DNA of 64,000 nt from Affinundibacterium fentianense (GTDB lineage: Bacteria; Pseudomonadota; Gammaproteobacteria; Burkholderiales; Burkholderiaceae_D). The notes below the pieces were generated by a model that saw only the letters and a list, made by a program, of their open reading frames with translations, was not told where the DNA came from and ran no database searches. Location: the NCBI RefSeq assembly GCF_018139545.1, contig NZ_JAGSPJ010000007.1:124001-188000 (forward strand), given 5' to 3'. Positions 21,308-32,274 of this stretch are shown here, piece after piece (positions within the stretch are counted from its first letter, which is position 1; the number at the start of each line of letters is the position of its first letter). The position numbers and the translations under genes were made by a program.

Positions 21308-21819
21308 ATCATCCTCACTACATTTTATTACCTGTTAATTCATTCTTCATTGCACTCAGCTTATTGGGTGCATTCATGTTGAACTTATTTCCTTGGGGCG
21401 TACACGTCGGAGTTCCGGATTTTGTTGCATTGGTACTGGTCTTTTGGAGTATTCATCAACCGCGCAAAGTGGGGATCGGTGTCGCCTTTGCGATGGGACT
21501 ATTGATGGATGTCCATGACGCTGTCTATCTAGGTGAAAACGCACTGGCCTTTACTTTGCTATCGTACTTCGCCATCTCTATCCACCGCCGTGTTTTGTGG
21601 TTCCCTCCCTTGGTGCAAAGTTTGCAGGTGTTCCCGCTGTTCCTCGGCGTGCAATTAATACAGTTGGCAGTGCGATTATTGTCATCGGATTCGCATTTCC
21701 CTGGATGGTTGTTTTTCTTAGAATGCGTGGTGACCACCGCTCTTTGGCCGATTGCAAGTTGGTTGCTGTTGGCACCGCAACGCCGCCCAGTCGATAAAGA
21801 CGATACGCGTCCGATTTAG
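21304..21819 (+). CDS. mreD: Rod-shape protein MreD
   Basis: MreD is a small multispanning membrane protein of the elongasome, here 171 residues with about five or six hydrophobic segments. The start MNHPHYILLPVNSFFIALSL and the VPDFVALVLVFWSIHQP stretch match the family. It overlaps mreC by 4 bases and is followed 17 bases later by mrdA, indicating translational coupling. Confidence 0.93.
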   Translation: MNHPHYILLPVNSFFIALSLLGAFMLNLFPWGVHVGVPDFVALVLVFWSIHQPRKVGIGVAFAMGLLMDVHDAVYLGENALAFTLLSYFAISIHRRVLWFPPLVQSLQVFPLFLGVQLIQLAVRLLSSDSHFPGWLFFLECVVTTALWPIASWLLLAPQRRPVDKDDTRPI

Positions 21820-21836
21820 ACTAGGATGGGAGCGCT

Positions 21837-23969
21837 ATGACGGAGTTAAAAAATACTGAACGCGAGCTATATCTGTTTCGGGTTCGATTGGTTGTGATCG
21901 GCCTTCTCGCAATGGTGTGCTTTACGGTCTTGCTTGGTCGTTATGTGTGGCTGCAAATCGTCAAGCATGAAGCATATGCGACGAAAGCCAATGAAAATCG
22001 CATTTCAGTGGTGCCGATTGTTCCGAATCGTGGTTTGATTATGGACAGAAATGGCGTGATCTTGGCGCGGAATTACTCTGCATACACACTTGAAATCACG
22101 CCTTCGAAAATCACTCAGGACTTAGATAGTTTGATCGACGATTTGTCGACCTTGGTTGATATCCAACCGAAGCATCGTAAACGTCTACGCAAATTAATGG
22201 ATGAATCGAAGAGCTTTGGTAGCCTTCCAATTCGTACTCGTCTATCCGATGAAGAAGTTGCACGTTTTACCGCTCAACGCTTTCGTTTTCCAGGTGTGGA
22301 TGTCCAAGCGCGTTTGTTCCGTCAATACCCTCTGGGTGATGTCGCGTCCCATGTCATTGGCTATATCGGACGTATTAATAAGCGCGACGCTGAATTAATT
22401 GAGGACAGCGAGGATGCACCAAATTACAAGGGCACGAACTATATTGGCAAGGAAGGCCTAGAGAAAAGTTACGAAAAACTCTTACACGGTACCACCGGCT
22501 TTGAAGAAGTCGAAGTATCTGCGGGAGGGCGACCAGTTCGGACTTTATCTCGAAATTTACCAGCGTCCGGTAAGAACTTGATATTGTCCGTTGACATCGA
22601 GTTACAAAAAGTCGTTGAAGAAGCATTCGGCGATCGCCGCGGCGCGTTGGTTGCCATTGAACCTTCAACAGGCGACGTATTATCTTTTGTTTCGATGCCG
22701 ACTTTCGATCCCAATTTGTTTGTTGAAGGAATTGATCAACAAAGTTGGAACGAGTTAAATACATCTGAGGATATTCCTTTACTCAATCGTCCATTGACTG
22801 GGGCTTATCCTCCAGGTTCGACGTTTAAGCCTTTTATGGCATTGGCCGCATTGGAACTCGGAAAGCGGACAATGACGCAAGCGATTTCCGATCCTGGCTA
22901 TTTTGCGTTTGGAAATAAGATCTTCCGTGACGACCGTGTCGGTGGGCATGGTTTTGTTGATATGTACCGCGCTGTTGCCTTGTCTTGTGACACTTATTTT
23001 TACCAATTAGCGAATGACATGGGGGTGGATGCGATCCATGATTTCATGGCGCAGTTTGGTATGGGACAAATCACGGGGATCGATCTAGACAACGAACGTC
23101 GTGGATTACTCCCGTCGACAGAATGGAAACGTACCGCGTTCAAGAAAACGATTAATCAACGATGGATTCCAGGCGATACGATTTCTCTCGGCATTGGTCA
23201 GGGGCAAAATACATTTACGCCTTTGCAGATGGCGCATGCGACGGCGACCTTAGTGAATAACGGTATCGTCATGAAGCCGCATCTCGTCAAACAAGTTGAA
23301 GATCCGCAAACCAAGCAGAGAACCTTAACTGTACCCAAAGAGAGTAACCGTATCTCACTGAAGCCGGAGAATGTCGAGTTTATTAAGAATGCGATGGCGG
23401 GCGTCGTGAAAGAAGGGACGGGCGCAAGAGCTTTTGCCGGCGCCGAATACACGTCTGGCGGAAAGACGGGTACCGCGCAGGTCGTTGCCATGAAAAAAAC
23501 TGAAAAACATGGAACCAAGCATGCGGTAGAACGGTTCCGCGATCACTCTTGGTACATTGCTTTCGCACCAGTTGATAAACCTCGAATTGCAATCGCGATC
23601 ATCGTTGAAAACGGGGGGTATGGTGCGGAATCGGCGGCACCAATTGTACGCAAAGCGATTGACTATTACTTGCTTGGAAAACGACCTGCTGATAAGACGC
23701 TTGCTCTGTCTGTCACAAAAGTGGTCGATCCCAATAACGAGAATGACGAAGAATTGAGTGAAGAAGAAGCGATGAAAGTGGTGCCCAACACCGAAGTGAA
23801 TTCAGCGAACAATGCCAACAATGTGAGCGATAAGAATGGGTCTAAAGTGCCCGCACCAACCACAAACAAGCTTGATTCGAATGTCGAGAAAAAAACCTTG
23901 ACCAAACCAGAAACCGGCGAAAAACCCGTGCGTGTACAACCTACTGCGGTGAAAAAAACAAATGGATAA
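21837..23969 (+). CDS. mrdA: Penicillin-binding protein 2, elongasome transpeptidase
   Basis: PBP2 crosslinks lateral-wall peptidoglycan together with RodA. An N-terminal transmembrane helix lies at about residues 17-37, followed by the pedestal/dimerisation domain and a transpeptidase domain. Active-site motifs are STFK in PPGSTFKPFMAL, the SCD motif in AVALSCDTYFYQL, and KTG in SGGKTGTAQV. At 710 residues it is longer than typical PBP2 because of about 75 residues of low-complexity, charged C-terminal sequence after YYLLGKRP. It overlaps rodA by 8 bases. Confidence 0.96.
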   Translation: MTELKNTERELYLFRVRLVVIGLLAMVCFTVLLGRYVWLQIVKHEAYATKANENRISVVPIVPNRGLIMDRNGVILARNYSAYTLEITPSKITQDLDSLIDDLSTLVDIQPKHRKRLRKLMDESKSFGSLPIRTRLSDEEVARFTAQRFRFPGVDVQARLFRQYPLGDVASHVIGYIGRINKRDAELIEDSEDAPNYKGTNYIGKEGLEKSYEKLLHGTTGFEEVEVSAGGRPVRTLSRNLPASGKNLILSVDIELQKVVEEAFGDRRGALVAIEPSTGDVLSFVSMPTFDPNLFVEGIDQQSWNELNTSEDIPLLNRPLTGAYPPGSTFKPFMALAALELGKRTMTQAISDPGYFAFGNKIFRDDRVGGHGFVDMYRAVALSCDTYFYQLANDMGVDAIHDFMAQFGMGQITGIDLDNERRGLLPSTEWKRTAFKKTINQRWIPGDTISLGIGQGQNTFTPLQMAHATATLVNNGIVMKPHLVKQVEDPQTKQRTLTVPKESNRISLKPENVEFIKNAMAGVVKEGTGARAFAGAEYTSGGKTGTAQVVAMKKTEKHGTKHAVERFRDHSWYIAFAPVDKPRIAIAIIVENGGYGAESAAPIVRKAIDYYLLGKRPADKTLALSVTKVVDPNNENDEELSEEEAMKVVPNTEVNSANNANNVSDKNGSKVPAPTTNKLDSNVEKKTLTKPETGEKPVRVQPTAVKKTNG

Positions 23970-25071
23970 TCGAGACGTCTACTGGCAGCGTATCCGTTCA
24001 TTTTTCTTGGTGTTCGACGCGCCTCTGTCGATCTTGCTTTTCTTGATTATGTCGACTGGAATTGTCACCATGTATTCGGCTGGGCTCGACTTCCCTGGGC
24101 GACTAGAACATCATATGCGCAACATCGTGATTGCTTTTTTTGTGATGTGGATTGTTGCAAATATTCCGCCGCAAACTTTGATGCGATTCGCCGTACCTTT
24201 GTATACCGTTGGGGTTGCTTTATTGATCGCAGTGGCGATGTTTGGTTTGGTAAAAAAGGGCGCGCGTCGTTGGTTAAATGTTGGTGTGGTAGTCCAGCCC
24301 TCGGAAATTTTGAAGATTGCCTTACCCTTGATGTTGGCATGGTATTTCCAGAAGAGAGAGGGCTCTCTACGCTGGAAGGATTTTGGTATTGCTACGGTTA
24401 TTCTGGCCATTCCTGCTGGTTTAATTGCGAAGCAACCAGATCTGGGAACCACGATTTTAGTTTTTGTCGCAGGCTTCTCGGTGATATTTTTTGCGGGACT
24501 CTCTTGGCGTCTATTAGGCGGCCTGTTTGTGCTGGCACTCGCCAGTTTGCCTTTGGTTTGGAAATTTTTATTACATGATTACCAGCGGCATCGTGTCGAG
24601 ATTATGTTTGATCCGACCGTGGACGCGTTGGGTAAGGGATTTCATATTATTCAATCGATGATTGCGGTGGGTTCCGGAGGTTTGACAGGTAAAGGCTGGC
24701 AAAATGGGACGCAGTCACATTTGGAATTTATCCCCGAACATACGACGGATTTTATTTCAGCGGTTTATCTGGAAGAGTTTGGATTTATTGGGGCATTATT
24801 TTTGGTCTCCTTGTATTTCTTGTTTGTCGTGCGCGGTCTGATGATTTCTGCCAACGCACCGACCTTGTTCTCTCGCTTGATGGCAGGTGCGGTCACCATG
24901 ATTTATTTCACCTACGCATTTGTTAATATGGGTATGGTAGTTGGTATCTTGCCTGTGGTCGGTGTGCCCTTGCCATTTATGAGTTTTGGCGGAACGGCGA
25001 TGGTGACTTTGGGGATGGGGGCAGGGATACTGATGAGTGTGCAACACCACCGCAAGTTGATGAAGTCTTAA
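23962..25071 (+). CDS. rodA: SEDS glycosyltransferase RodA
   Basis: RodA polymerises glycan strands from lipid II in the elongasome, partnered by the PBP2 encoded just upstream. It is 369 residues with about ten membrane segments. The conserved extracellular loop HLEFIPEHTTDFISAVYLEEFGF includes the Glu/Asp positions needed for SEDS activity. The C-terminal VPLPFMSFGGTAM signature is present. It overlaps mrdA and is 2 bases from the rlpA reading frame. Confidence 0.97.
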   Translation: MDNRDVYWQRIRSFFLVFDAPLSILLFLIMSTGIVTMYSAGLDFPGRLEHHMRNIVIAFFVMWIVANIPPQTLMRFAVPLYTVGVALLIAVAMFGLVKKGARRWLNVGVVVQPSEILKIALPLMLAWYFQKREGSLRWKDFGIATVILAIPAGLIAKQPDLGTTILVFVAGFSVIFFAGLSWRLLGGLFVLALASLPLVWKFLLHDYQRHRVEIMFDPTVDALGKGFHIIQSMIAVGSGGLTGKGWQNGTQSHLEFIPEHTTDFISAVYLEEFGFIGALFLVSLYFLFVVRGLMISANAPTLFSRLMAGAVTMIYFTYAFVNMGMVVGILPVVGVPLPFMSFGGTAMVTLGMGAGILMSVQHHRKLMKS

Positions 25072-25085
25072 GGATGAGACTGTCG

Positions 25086-26291
25086 ATGAATTTAGCGCAA
25101 AAGTACGCCCATATTGAACTGCAGTTTCGTTCATTTTGCATAGCATTGGGAATAGGCGTGCTTTTGGCCGCATGTTCTACCCCAGTGAAAATGGCGCCTG
25201 TTAAAGAAAGTAGTAAGCCCATCGCGAGTGCGACGTCGTCGCCGCTTCCGACGAAATCGAATACCACGCCAAATTTGCCAAAGGCCAATTCAGGACGTGG
25301 TGGCTACTATCAAGATGATGGACCGGGCGATGAGATTCCTGATGGACTGGAATCTACGGTGGACCCTATTCCAACGATAGAACCGTATTCGCGAACGGGG
25401 AATAAACCCTATAGGGTTTTTGGTAAAGAATACACTCCTATTAATGACAGTACGACGCCGTTCAAACAAAGGGGCGTGGCAAGTTGGTACGGGAAAAAAT
25501 TTCATGGGAAGCGTACTTCGTCAGGTGAACCTTACGATATGTACAAGATTACTGCCGCCCATCCGATTTTGCCGATACCATCCTATGCACGCGTGACGAA
25601 TCTCAGCAATGGTAAGCAAATCATCGTGCGCATCAATGATCGTGGCCCATTCCACTCCAGTCGGATTATGGATCTTTCCTATACCGCGGCGTTGAAGTTG
25701 GGCTATCTCGGAAAAGGCAGTAGCGAAGTTGAACTCGAGAGGTTACTACCTGAAGATATCGCGAGAATGGCGGAGAATAGTCAAAACCAAGTCGCAAGTA
25801 CCAAAGCTGTGAACTTGGATTCGAGCATGAATCGATCGACGATGGTAGCGCGTGAGGTGGACGAAAAGTCAGTGAAGGCCTCGAACACCAAGCCGTCTCC
25901 AAGTAGTGGTAGCGCAACAAGCAAGGAAAAAGAAAGTGTTAGTCTGCAAGTACTCGTGGCTTCGCAGCAAAACAACCGGACTGCCGAGGACGAGAAAATT
26001 ATCGCAACGCCCTTAACGGACACGCGGAATATGGAGCCGAGTAAAAGCTATTATCTTCAATTCGCCGCATTTGCGATACGCGCGAATGCGCAGACCAGTA
26101 TGTCACAACTGCAGCAGCTTTGGAAAAATCAAGGTGCCGAAGCGAACGCACAAACCAAGTTGGAAATCGTTCAACAAGGAAATTTATATCGTTTGCAAAG
26201 CGGTCCTTATGCAAATCGCGAGGCAGCGCAAATGGCTGCGCAAGAATTGGCGATTGGCACAGCGAAGCCTATTGTCGTGCAAAGACCTTAA
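25086..26291 (+). CDS. rlpA: Septal-ring lytic transglycosylase-type lipoprotein RlpA with SPOR domain
   Basis: This is an outer-membrane lipoprotein that binds and in some species cleaves denuded glycan at division sites. The lipobox LLAAC gives a lipidated Cys near residue 30. The double-psi beta-barrel domain holds GVASWYGKKFHGKRTSSGE and IIVRINDRGPFHSSRIMDLS, including the Asp/His positions linked to catalysis. A charged Ser/Lys-rich linker leads to a C-terminal SPOR domain (SYYLQFAAFAIRANAQ). An ATG at 25074 adds four residues, but AAGGA at 25070-25074 overlaps it, so 25086 is more likely. It ends 4 bases inside the convergent rsmI gene. Confidence 0.92.
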   Translation: MNLAQKYAHIELQFRSFCIALGIGVLLAACSTPVKMAPVKESSKPIASATSSPLPTKSNTTPNLPKANSGRGGYYQDDGPGDEIPDGLESTVDPIPTIEPYSRTGNKPYRVFGKEYTPINDSTTPFKQRGVASWYGKKFHGKRTSSGEPYDMYKITAAHPILPIPSYARVTNLSNGKQIIVRINDRGPFHSSRIMDLSYTAALKLGYLGKGSSEVELERLLPEDIARMAENSQNQVASTKAVNLDSSMNRSTMVAREVDEKSVKASNTKPSPSSGSATSKEKESVSLQVLVASQQNNRTAEDEKIIATPLTDTRNMEPSKSYYLQFAAFAIRANAQTSMSQLQQLWKNQGAEANAQTKLEIVQQGNLYRLQSGPYANREAAQMAAQELAIGTAKPIVVQRP

Positions 26292-27205
26292 GTTGTTTGA
26301 CTTTGTTCTTTCATTTCCAGCGCTAATTGATAAAGTGCATTCTTTTTTTGTCCGGTCAATTGCGCTGCCAGTGCTGCTGCCTGCTTGACACTTAATTCCG
26401 CCAACAAGATTCCTAAAACACGTTTCGCTTCGAAATCGTTGTCTTCTTGGACTGCACTTGCGCCTTCAACAATTACGACATACTCGCCTTTTTCTCGATG
26501 CGTATCTTGTTTTAACCAATCGATTGCCTCGGCTAAAGGACAACGATGGATTTCCTCGAAGAGTTTACTAAGTTCACGCGCAAAAACGATTTGGCGCTTT
26601 GGACCAAACGCTTCTAGCAAGGCTTGTACCGACTCCAGAATGCGATGCGGTGCTTCGTAGAAAATCAGGCTCGCTGTGATCGGCGTAAGCTCCTGTAAAC
26701 ACGCTTGGCGCTGGCCAGCCTTGGCCGGAAGAAAACCAACGAAATAGAATTGATCTTGAATTAGCCCGCTTGCTGAAAGTGCGCTGATTGCCGCCGATGC
26801 CCCAGGCAAAGGAGACACGCGTAACCCGGCTTGTCGAACCGCATCGACGATAATTGCACCCGGATCGGAAACCGCTGGCGTACCCGCATCTGATACGAGG
26901 GCAATCCGCTCACCAGCTTGCAAACGTTGGATAATCTTTTGTGCAATGTCACGTTCATTATGTTGATGTGCGGCGATGAGGGGTTTGTGCAGGCCGTATC
27001 GTGTCAGTAGTTGCGCAGTATTCCGTGTATCTTCGCAAGCGATGGCATCCGCGAGTTGCAAGAGATACAGTGCGCGGAGAGAAATATCGCCACTATTACC
27101 GATTGGTGTTGCAACGATGTACAGAGTCGAATTAGGATAGCTTTGCTGCGCAACTGACTCAAAAAGTGCTTGCGGATTAAATGATGTGTGGGGATCTTGG
27201 TTCAT
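26288..27205 (-). CDS. rsmI: 16S rRNA 2'-O-ribose C1402 methyltransferase RsmI
   Basis: RsmI uses S-adenosylmethionine to methylate the ribose of C1402 in 16S rRNA, which tunes decoding at the P site. It is 305 residues. The tetrapyrrole methylase-like fold begins STLYIVATPIGNSGDISLRAL, followed by CEDTRNT, LVSDAGTPAVSDPG and YEAPHRI, all family signatures. It is divergent from yraN by a short gap. The convergent overlap with rlpA suggests a compact junction with no separate terminator. Confidence 0.95.
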   Translation of the reverse strand: MNQDPHTSFNPQALFESVAQQSYPNSTLYIVATPIGNSGDISLRALYLLQLADAIACEDTRNTAQLLTRYGLHKPLIAAHQHNERDIAQKIIQRLQAGERIALVSDAGTPAVSDPGAIIVDAVRQAGLRVSPLPGASAAISALSASGLIQDQFYFVGFLPAKAGQRQACLQELTPITASLIFYEAPHRILESVQALLEAFGPKRQIVFARELSKLFEEIHRCPLAEAIDWLKQDTHREKGEYVVIVEGASAVQEDNDFEAKRVLGILLAELSVKQAAALAAQLTGQKKNALYQLALEMKEQSQTT

Positions 27206-27245
27206 TCGGCAGTTTCCATGTTTTGCATATTAATGATTGTACGCT

Positions 27246-27632
27246 ATGACGGAATCGAATTGGCTGACACGCCGACTAGGTAGTTCACGCACAAGTAAGC
27301 AGCGTAGTGGCGACGCTGCTGAAGAACAAGCACTGTTGTACCTACAAAAGCAGGGTTTAGTCCTGATCGAACGCAGCTTTCTGTGCAAAGGCGGTGAAAT
27401 CGATCTGATTATGCGAGAAGGCAATTGTCTTGTCTTTGTCGAAGTGCGTCAGCGTAAATCCATGCAATTTGGTGGGGCTGTTGCAAGTGTCACAGCCGCA
27501 AAACAAAGACGATTGGTGCATGCCGCACAATTTTATTTGCAAAAAATTAAAGTTATACCGCCCTGTCGTTTTGACTTGATTGCTATTGATGGAGAGGATA
27601 TGCAATGGTTAAGGAATATCATCTCTTCCTGA
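27246..27632 (+). CDS. yraN: YraN family protein (UPF0102)
   Basis: This is a small endonuclease-like-fold protein of the UPF0102 family, 128 residues from the ATG at 27246. A TTG three codons upstream is a weaker alternative. Family motifs GDAAEEQALLYLQKQGLVL, GEIDLIMREGNCLVFVEVRQR and AKQRRLVHAAQFYL are present, including the Asp/Glu/Lys set of the restriction-endonuclease-like core. Function is not established; recent ideas point to DNA uptake or replication-linked roles. The yraN-diaA-dolP order matches E. coli, minus lpoA. Confidence 0.9.
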   Translation: MTESNWLTRRLGSSRTSKQRSGDAAEEQALLYLQKQGLVLIERSFLCKGGEIDLIMREGNCLVFVEVRQRKSMQFGGAVASVTAAKQRRLVHAAQFYLQKIKVIPPCRFDLIAIDGEDMQWLRNIISS

Positions 27633-29085
<1,453 letters not shown>

Positions 29086-29097
29086 GTAAGAATGACA

Positions 29098-29131
29098 AGG
29101 GCTGCAATTGAATACTGCGGCCCTCTTTTTT
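29098..29131 (+). terminator. Terminator after dolP
   Basis: AGGGCTGCA (29098-29106) pairs with TGCGGCCCT (29116-29124) through nine positions, one a G-T wobble, with a 9-base loop and then six T. It ends 12 bases before the lemA start, so lemA either depends on read-through or has a promoter overlapping this structure. Confidence 0.85.
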
Positions 29132-29143
29132 GGGAGAGTAGAG

Positions 29144-29731
29144 ATGAGCTTGATTATTTTCTTAGCGATTATCGGTGGCATCATATTTTGGGCAATTAGT
29201 ACCTACAACGGTCTAGTCAGCTCGAAAAATCAATTTAAGAATAGCTTCGCGCAAATTGATGTGCAACTGAAACGCCGTTACGACTTAATTCCGAATTTAG
29301 TCGAAGTGGCTAAAGGGTATATGAAACACGAGCGGGAGACCCTCGAAGCAGTGATTGCAGCGCGGAATCAAGCTGTCACGGCAAATGCCAAGGCCGCTGT
29401 CGACCCTTCTGACAGCGCTGCCGTACACCAATTGTCCAATGCTGAGGGTGCCTTAGCTTCGTCGTTGGGGAAAATGTTTGCCCTATCAGAAGCCTATCCA
29501 GATTTGAAAGCAAACGAAAACATGCTGCAACTCACTGAAGAGTTGACCAGCACAGAGAATAAAATCTCATTCGCACGCCAAGCCTACAACGATAGCGTCA
29601 TGTCATACAACACCGCATGCGAACAATTCCCAGGAAATATCTTTGCCGGAATGTTTGGATTCAAAATCGCCGAATTGTTACAAGCGACGGAAGCCCCCGA
29701 AGAACGTAAAGCCATCAAGGTTTCGTTTTAA
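29144..29731 (+). CDS. lemA: LemA family protein
   Basis: LemA proteins are membrane-anchored helical bundles of uncertain function. The chosen ATG at 29144 follows GGGAGAG and gives 195 residues: an N-terminal transmembrane helix (LIIFLAIIGGIIFWAI) and the family core with RRYDLIPNLVEVAKGYMKHE and TENKISFARQAYNDSVMSYN. The pairing with an M48 protease 41 bases downstream is a common arrangement, and the two are probably one transcription unit. Confidence 0.93.
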   Translation: MSLIIFLAIIGGIIFWAISTYNGLVSSKNQFKNSFAQIDVQLKRRYDLIPNLVEVAKGYMKHERETLEAVIAARNQAVTANAKAAVDPSDSAAVHQLSNAEGALASSLGKMFALSEAYPDLKANENMLQLTEELTSTENKISFARQAYNDSVMSYNTACEQFPGNIFAGMFGFKIAELLQATEAPEERKAIKVSF

Positions 29732-29772
29732 GACGCCCGCAAAGTTCTGTCAGACCTGCATTGCGATAAACC

Positions 29773-31779
29773 ATGAATTTTTTTGAGCAGCAAGCGCAAG
29801 CACACCGGGAGAGTAAGAAATTATTATTCCTGTTTGCATTGGCGGTGCTCGCCATCGGCTTAGCGGTCAATGGTTGCCTCGCCTTAATTTGGATTTGGAT
29901 GAAAGGGCAGTCACTCGCTGGCCCACATAGCTTTCCGCGCGGCTTCTTTTTTACGAATACCTTTGTATGTTTGCTGTTGATAGGTGGTGGCACGCTATTT
30001 GAAATGGCGCGTTTAAAAGAAGGTGGCGATGCCGTTGCACGCATGGCCGGTGGTCGCTTAATTTCGCCAGATTCAAGTGAAAGGCAAGAGCGGCGTCTGC
30101 TGAATATCGTGGAAGAGATGGCGCTCGCATCAGGTATCGCGTGTCCTCGTGTATATATTCTTGATGAAGAAGATGCAATCAACGCGTTCGCCGCCGGCTA
30201 TCATCAAAATCAGGCGGTGGTCGCAGTGACTCGCGGTAGCCTATTGCGTTTGACTCGTGATGAGTTGCAAGGGGTGATAGGACATGAATTTAGCCATATT
30301 CTGAATGGCGATATGCGGATGAATATCAAGCTAATTGGTATCTTGTTCGGTATCCAAATGTTGGCAGGTTTCGGACAGCACATGATGGAATGGGGTGCTC
30401 GAATGGGCAGCTCGCGCAGTCGCGACGAAAAAGGCCCTTCATTTCAATTGGTGTTGTTGGCGTTTGGTGCTGCCCTATTTGTCATCGGCTATATCGGTAT
30501 TTTCTTTGGCCGCTTGATTAAATCTGCGGTATCACGCCAGCGGGAGTTTTTGGCCGATGCCAGTGCCGTACAATTCACCCGTAACCCGGAAGGAATAGGC
30601 GGCGCATTGCGAAAAATTGGCGGCTTAACTTTGCGTAACCAATGCGGTTCGAGGATTAATCATCCGAATGCTGAACAGTTCTCGCATATGTTTCTTGGCG
30701 CCGCTAGGCCCAATTTGTTATCCGGTTTATTTGCAACGCATCCTCCGATTAAAGTTCGTTTAGAGCGACTGTATGGACGTCGCGTAGAGTTCTTAGAGGC
30801 GAGCGAGATTGAGGAAGAAGCGGTGCATGCCGTGAAGGTGGATGATTCGGAGATCGCAGTCGGACTCGCGGCAGGAGATAGGGCTAGCGGGCGAGTTGCT
30901 CATGTACCAGAAGTCGTGTCAGTGGGTTTTCATCCTGATTTTGGTTATCGTCAGCGAGAACCATTGGAAATCAACGAGGCTTCTTCTCAAGCAAATCGAG
31001 TTAGTCAGTGCGAAAAGCCGGTCAACATTCCTGCCGAGATCCTGCAGGCAGCGCGTGATCCACAGGCTGCAAGCGTACTGGTTTGTGCCTTGGTTCTTGA
31101 TCGCACTTTGGCAGAGAACTATCAGTCACAAATTCAAATTTTAAGGCAGTTTTTGCCGCAGCAATGTGCATTTGCGACCTTATTGCATGAGACTCTCGAG
31201 AAGATGTCACCGGTCATGCGATTGCCCGTCTTGGATCTTGCTATGCCAGCTTTACATTTATTGAATTCGGAACAGCGTCGACAAATGCTGGGTTTGCTGT
31301 CTCGGTTGATCGCCGCTGATCAACAAATCAGTCAAAGTGAATTTGTACTGCAAACCATAGTGCAACGACGTTTAAGCGTGAATGCTGGACGCGATGTGAA
31401 AGTGCATTATCACCGCCTCGCCGAATTGAAAGAGGAAACGGCTTTGCTAATCTCTCTGATGGCCGGCGTTGAGAGTGACAGGGACTTGGCGCGTCAAGCC
31501 TATATTCGAGCGATTGCAAGCATGCCTGAATTGGGTTTGCAAAGAGAGCAGTTCGTTGGACGAGAGTCAATCGATTTCTTTGTGGTCAAGCAAGCACTCG
31601 ACAAATTCCAACAACTCGCCCCTTTGGCAAAACCGTTTCTAATACGTTTGATGCTGAAGGCGAGTGCAGACCCCTTAAGTTTAGAAAGTGCGGATTTGTT
31701 ACGCTGCGTATGTGCAGCGTTAGATGCTCCCGTGCCTGAAGTCGTGAGTGCCTGCTACGCTATCACCTTGCCTAGCTAG
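29773..31779 (+). CDS. M48 (HtpX-like) membrane zinc metalloprotease with extra C-terminal domain
   Basis: The N-terminal half resembles HtpX: two membrane helices (about 16-36 and 55-75), the zinc motif HEFSH near residues 171-175, two further membrane helices, and SRQREFLADASAV near 255, which supplies the third ligand Glu. Such proteases clear damaged membrane proteins. After about residue 350 the protein continues for over 300 residues not found in plain HtpX (about 290 residues). Within it, LLSRLIAADQQISQSEF looks like a TerB-type helical module. Total length is 668. It is downstream of lemA and convergent with a BLUF gene 13 bases away. Confidence 0.85.
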   Translation: MNFFEQQAQAHRESKKLLFLFALAVLAIGLAVNGCLALIWIWMKGQSLAGPHSFPRGFFFTNTFVCLLLIGGGTLFEMARLKEGGDAVARMAGGRLISPDSSERQERRLLNIVEEMALASGIACPRVYILDEEDAINAFAAGYHQNQAVVAVTRGSLLRLTRDELQGVIGHEFSHILNGDMRMNIKLIGILFGIQMLAGFGQHMMEWGARMGSSRSRDEKGPSFQLVLLAFGAALFVIGYIGIFFGRLIKSAVSRQREFLADASAVQFTRNPEGIGGALRKIGGLTLRNQCGSRINHPNAEQFSHMFLGAARPNLLSGLFATHPPIKVRLERLYGRRVEFLEASEIEEEAVHAVKVDDSEIAVGLAAGDRASGRVAHVPEVVSVGFHPDFGYRQREPLEINEASSQANRVSQCEKPVNIPAEILQAARDPQAASVLVCALVLDRTLAENYQSQIQILRQFLPQQCAFATLLHETLEKMSPVMRLPVLDLAMPALHLLNSEQRRQMLGLLSRLIAADQQISQSEFVLQTIVQRRLSVNAGRDVKVHYHRLAELKEETALLISLMAGVESDRDLARQAYIRAIASMPELGLQREQFVGRESIDFFVVKQALDKFQQLAPLAKPFLIRLMLKASADPLSLESADLLRCVCAALDAPVPEVVSACYAITLPS

Positions 31780-31792
31780 CACAAGCCTGAGC

Positions 31793-32218
31793 CTACGCGC
31801 GACCGACAATCGCAGCGGATGCCATCAATTCTTCGATCAAGGCTAATGACATCTTACCTGACATGCGATGCGGATTGAGCTCAGGTAGCGCCGAGTATTT
31901 CAATAAAATGGATGGATTAATTTTTCCTAAATTGGCTTGACCCATGGTCCAGCCAGAGTAACGACGTTCGCTAATTTCTTCGTAATGCAGAAGCACGACA
32001 TCTTGGTGCCGCGAATCACGGACGATATGGCTATACAAAGTATTGATCGCTTCGCGCCCACCTTCCAAGACCTGCATGAAAACTTGATCGCTATGGCAAA
32101 GGATGCCGGTAATCCCATGTTGAGGATTGTGTTCACGCGATTGTTGCATGATGTTTTGAACGGTTTCATTCAAATTGCCATCGACGGCACGGCTAGCATA
32201 AAGAAGACGAACTAACAT
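31793..32218 (-). CDS. BLUF-domain blue-light photoreceptor
   Basis: This is a short 141-residue BLUF protein that would bind FAD and sense blue light. Key positions match the AppA pattern exactly: Tyr7 (LLYAS), Asn31 (HNPQHGITG), Gln49 (VFMQVLEGG) and Trp90 (YSGWTMG), with the same spacings (24, 42 and 83 residues after the Tyr). No output domain is attached; about 45 residues of helical sequence follow the core. Signalling must pass through a partner protein. It is followed upstream on the same strand by folE. Confidence 0.92.
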   Translation of the reverse strand: MLVRLLYASRAVDGNLNETVQNIMQQSREHNPQHGITGILCHSDQVFMQVLEGGREAINTLYSHIVRDSRHQDVVLLHYEEISERRYSGWTMGQANLGKINPSILLKYSALPELNPHRMSGKMSLALIEELMASAAIVGRA

Positions 32219-32274
32219 ACAGGTTTTCCTATCACAGTGAATTCAGGTCGGTAGATGGCGTAATGCGCTTTGGA

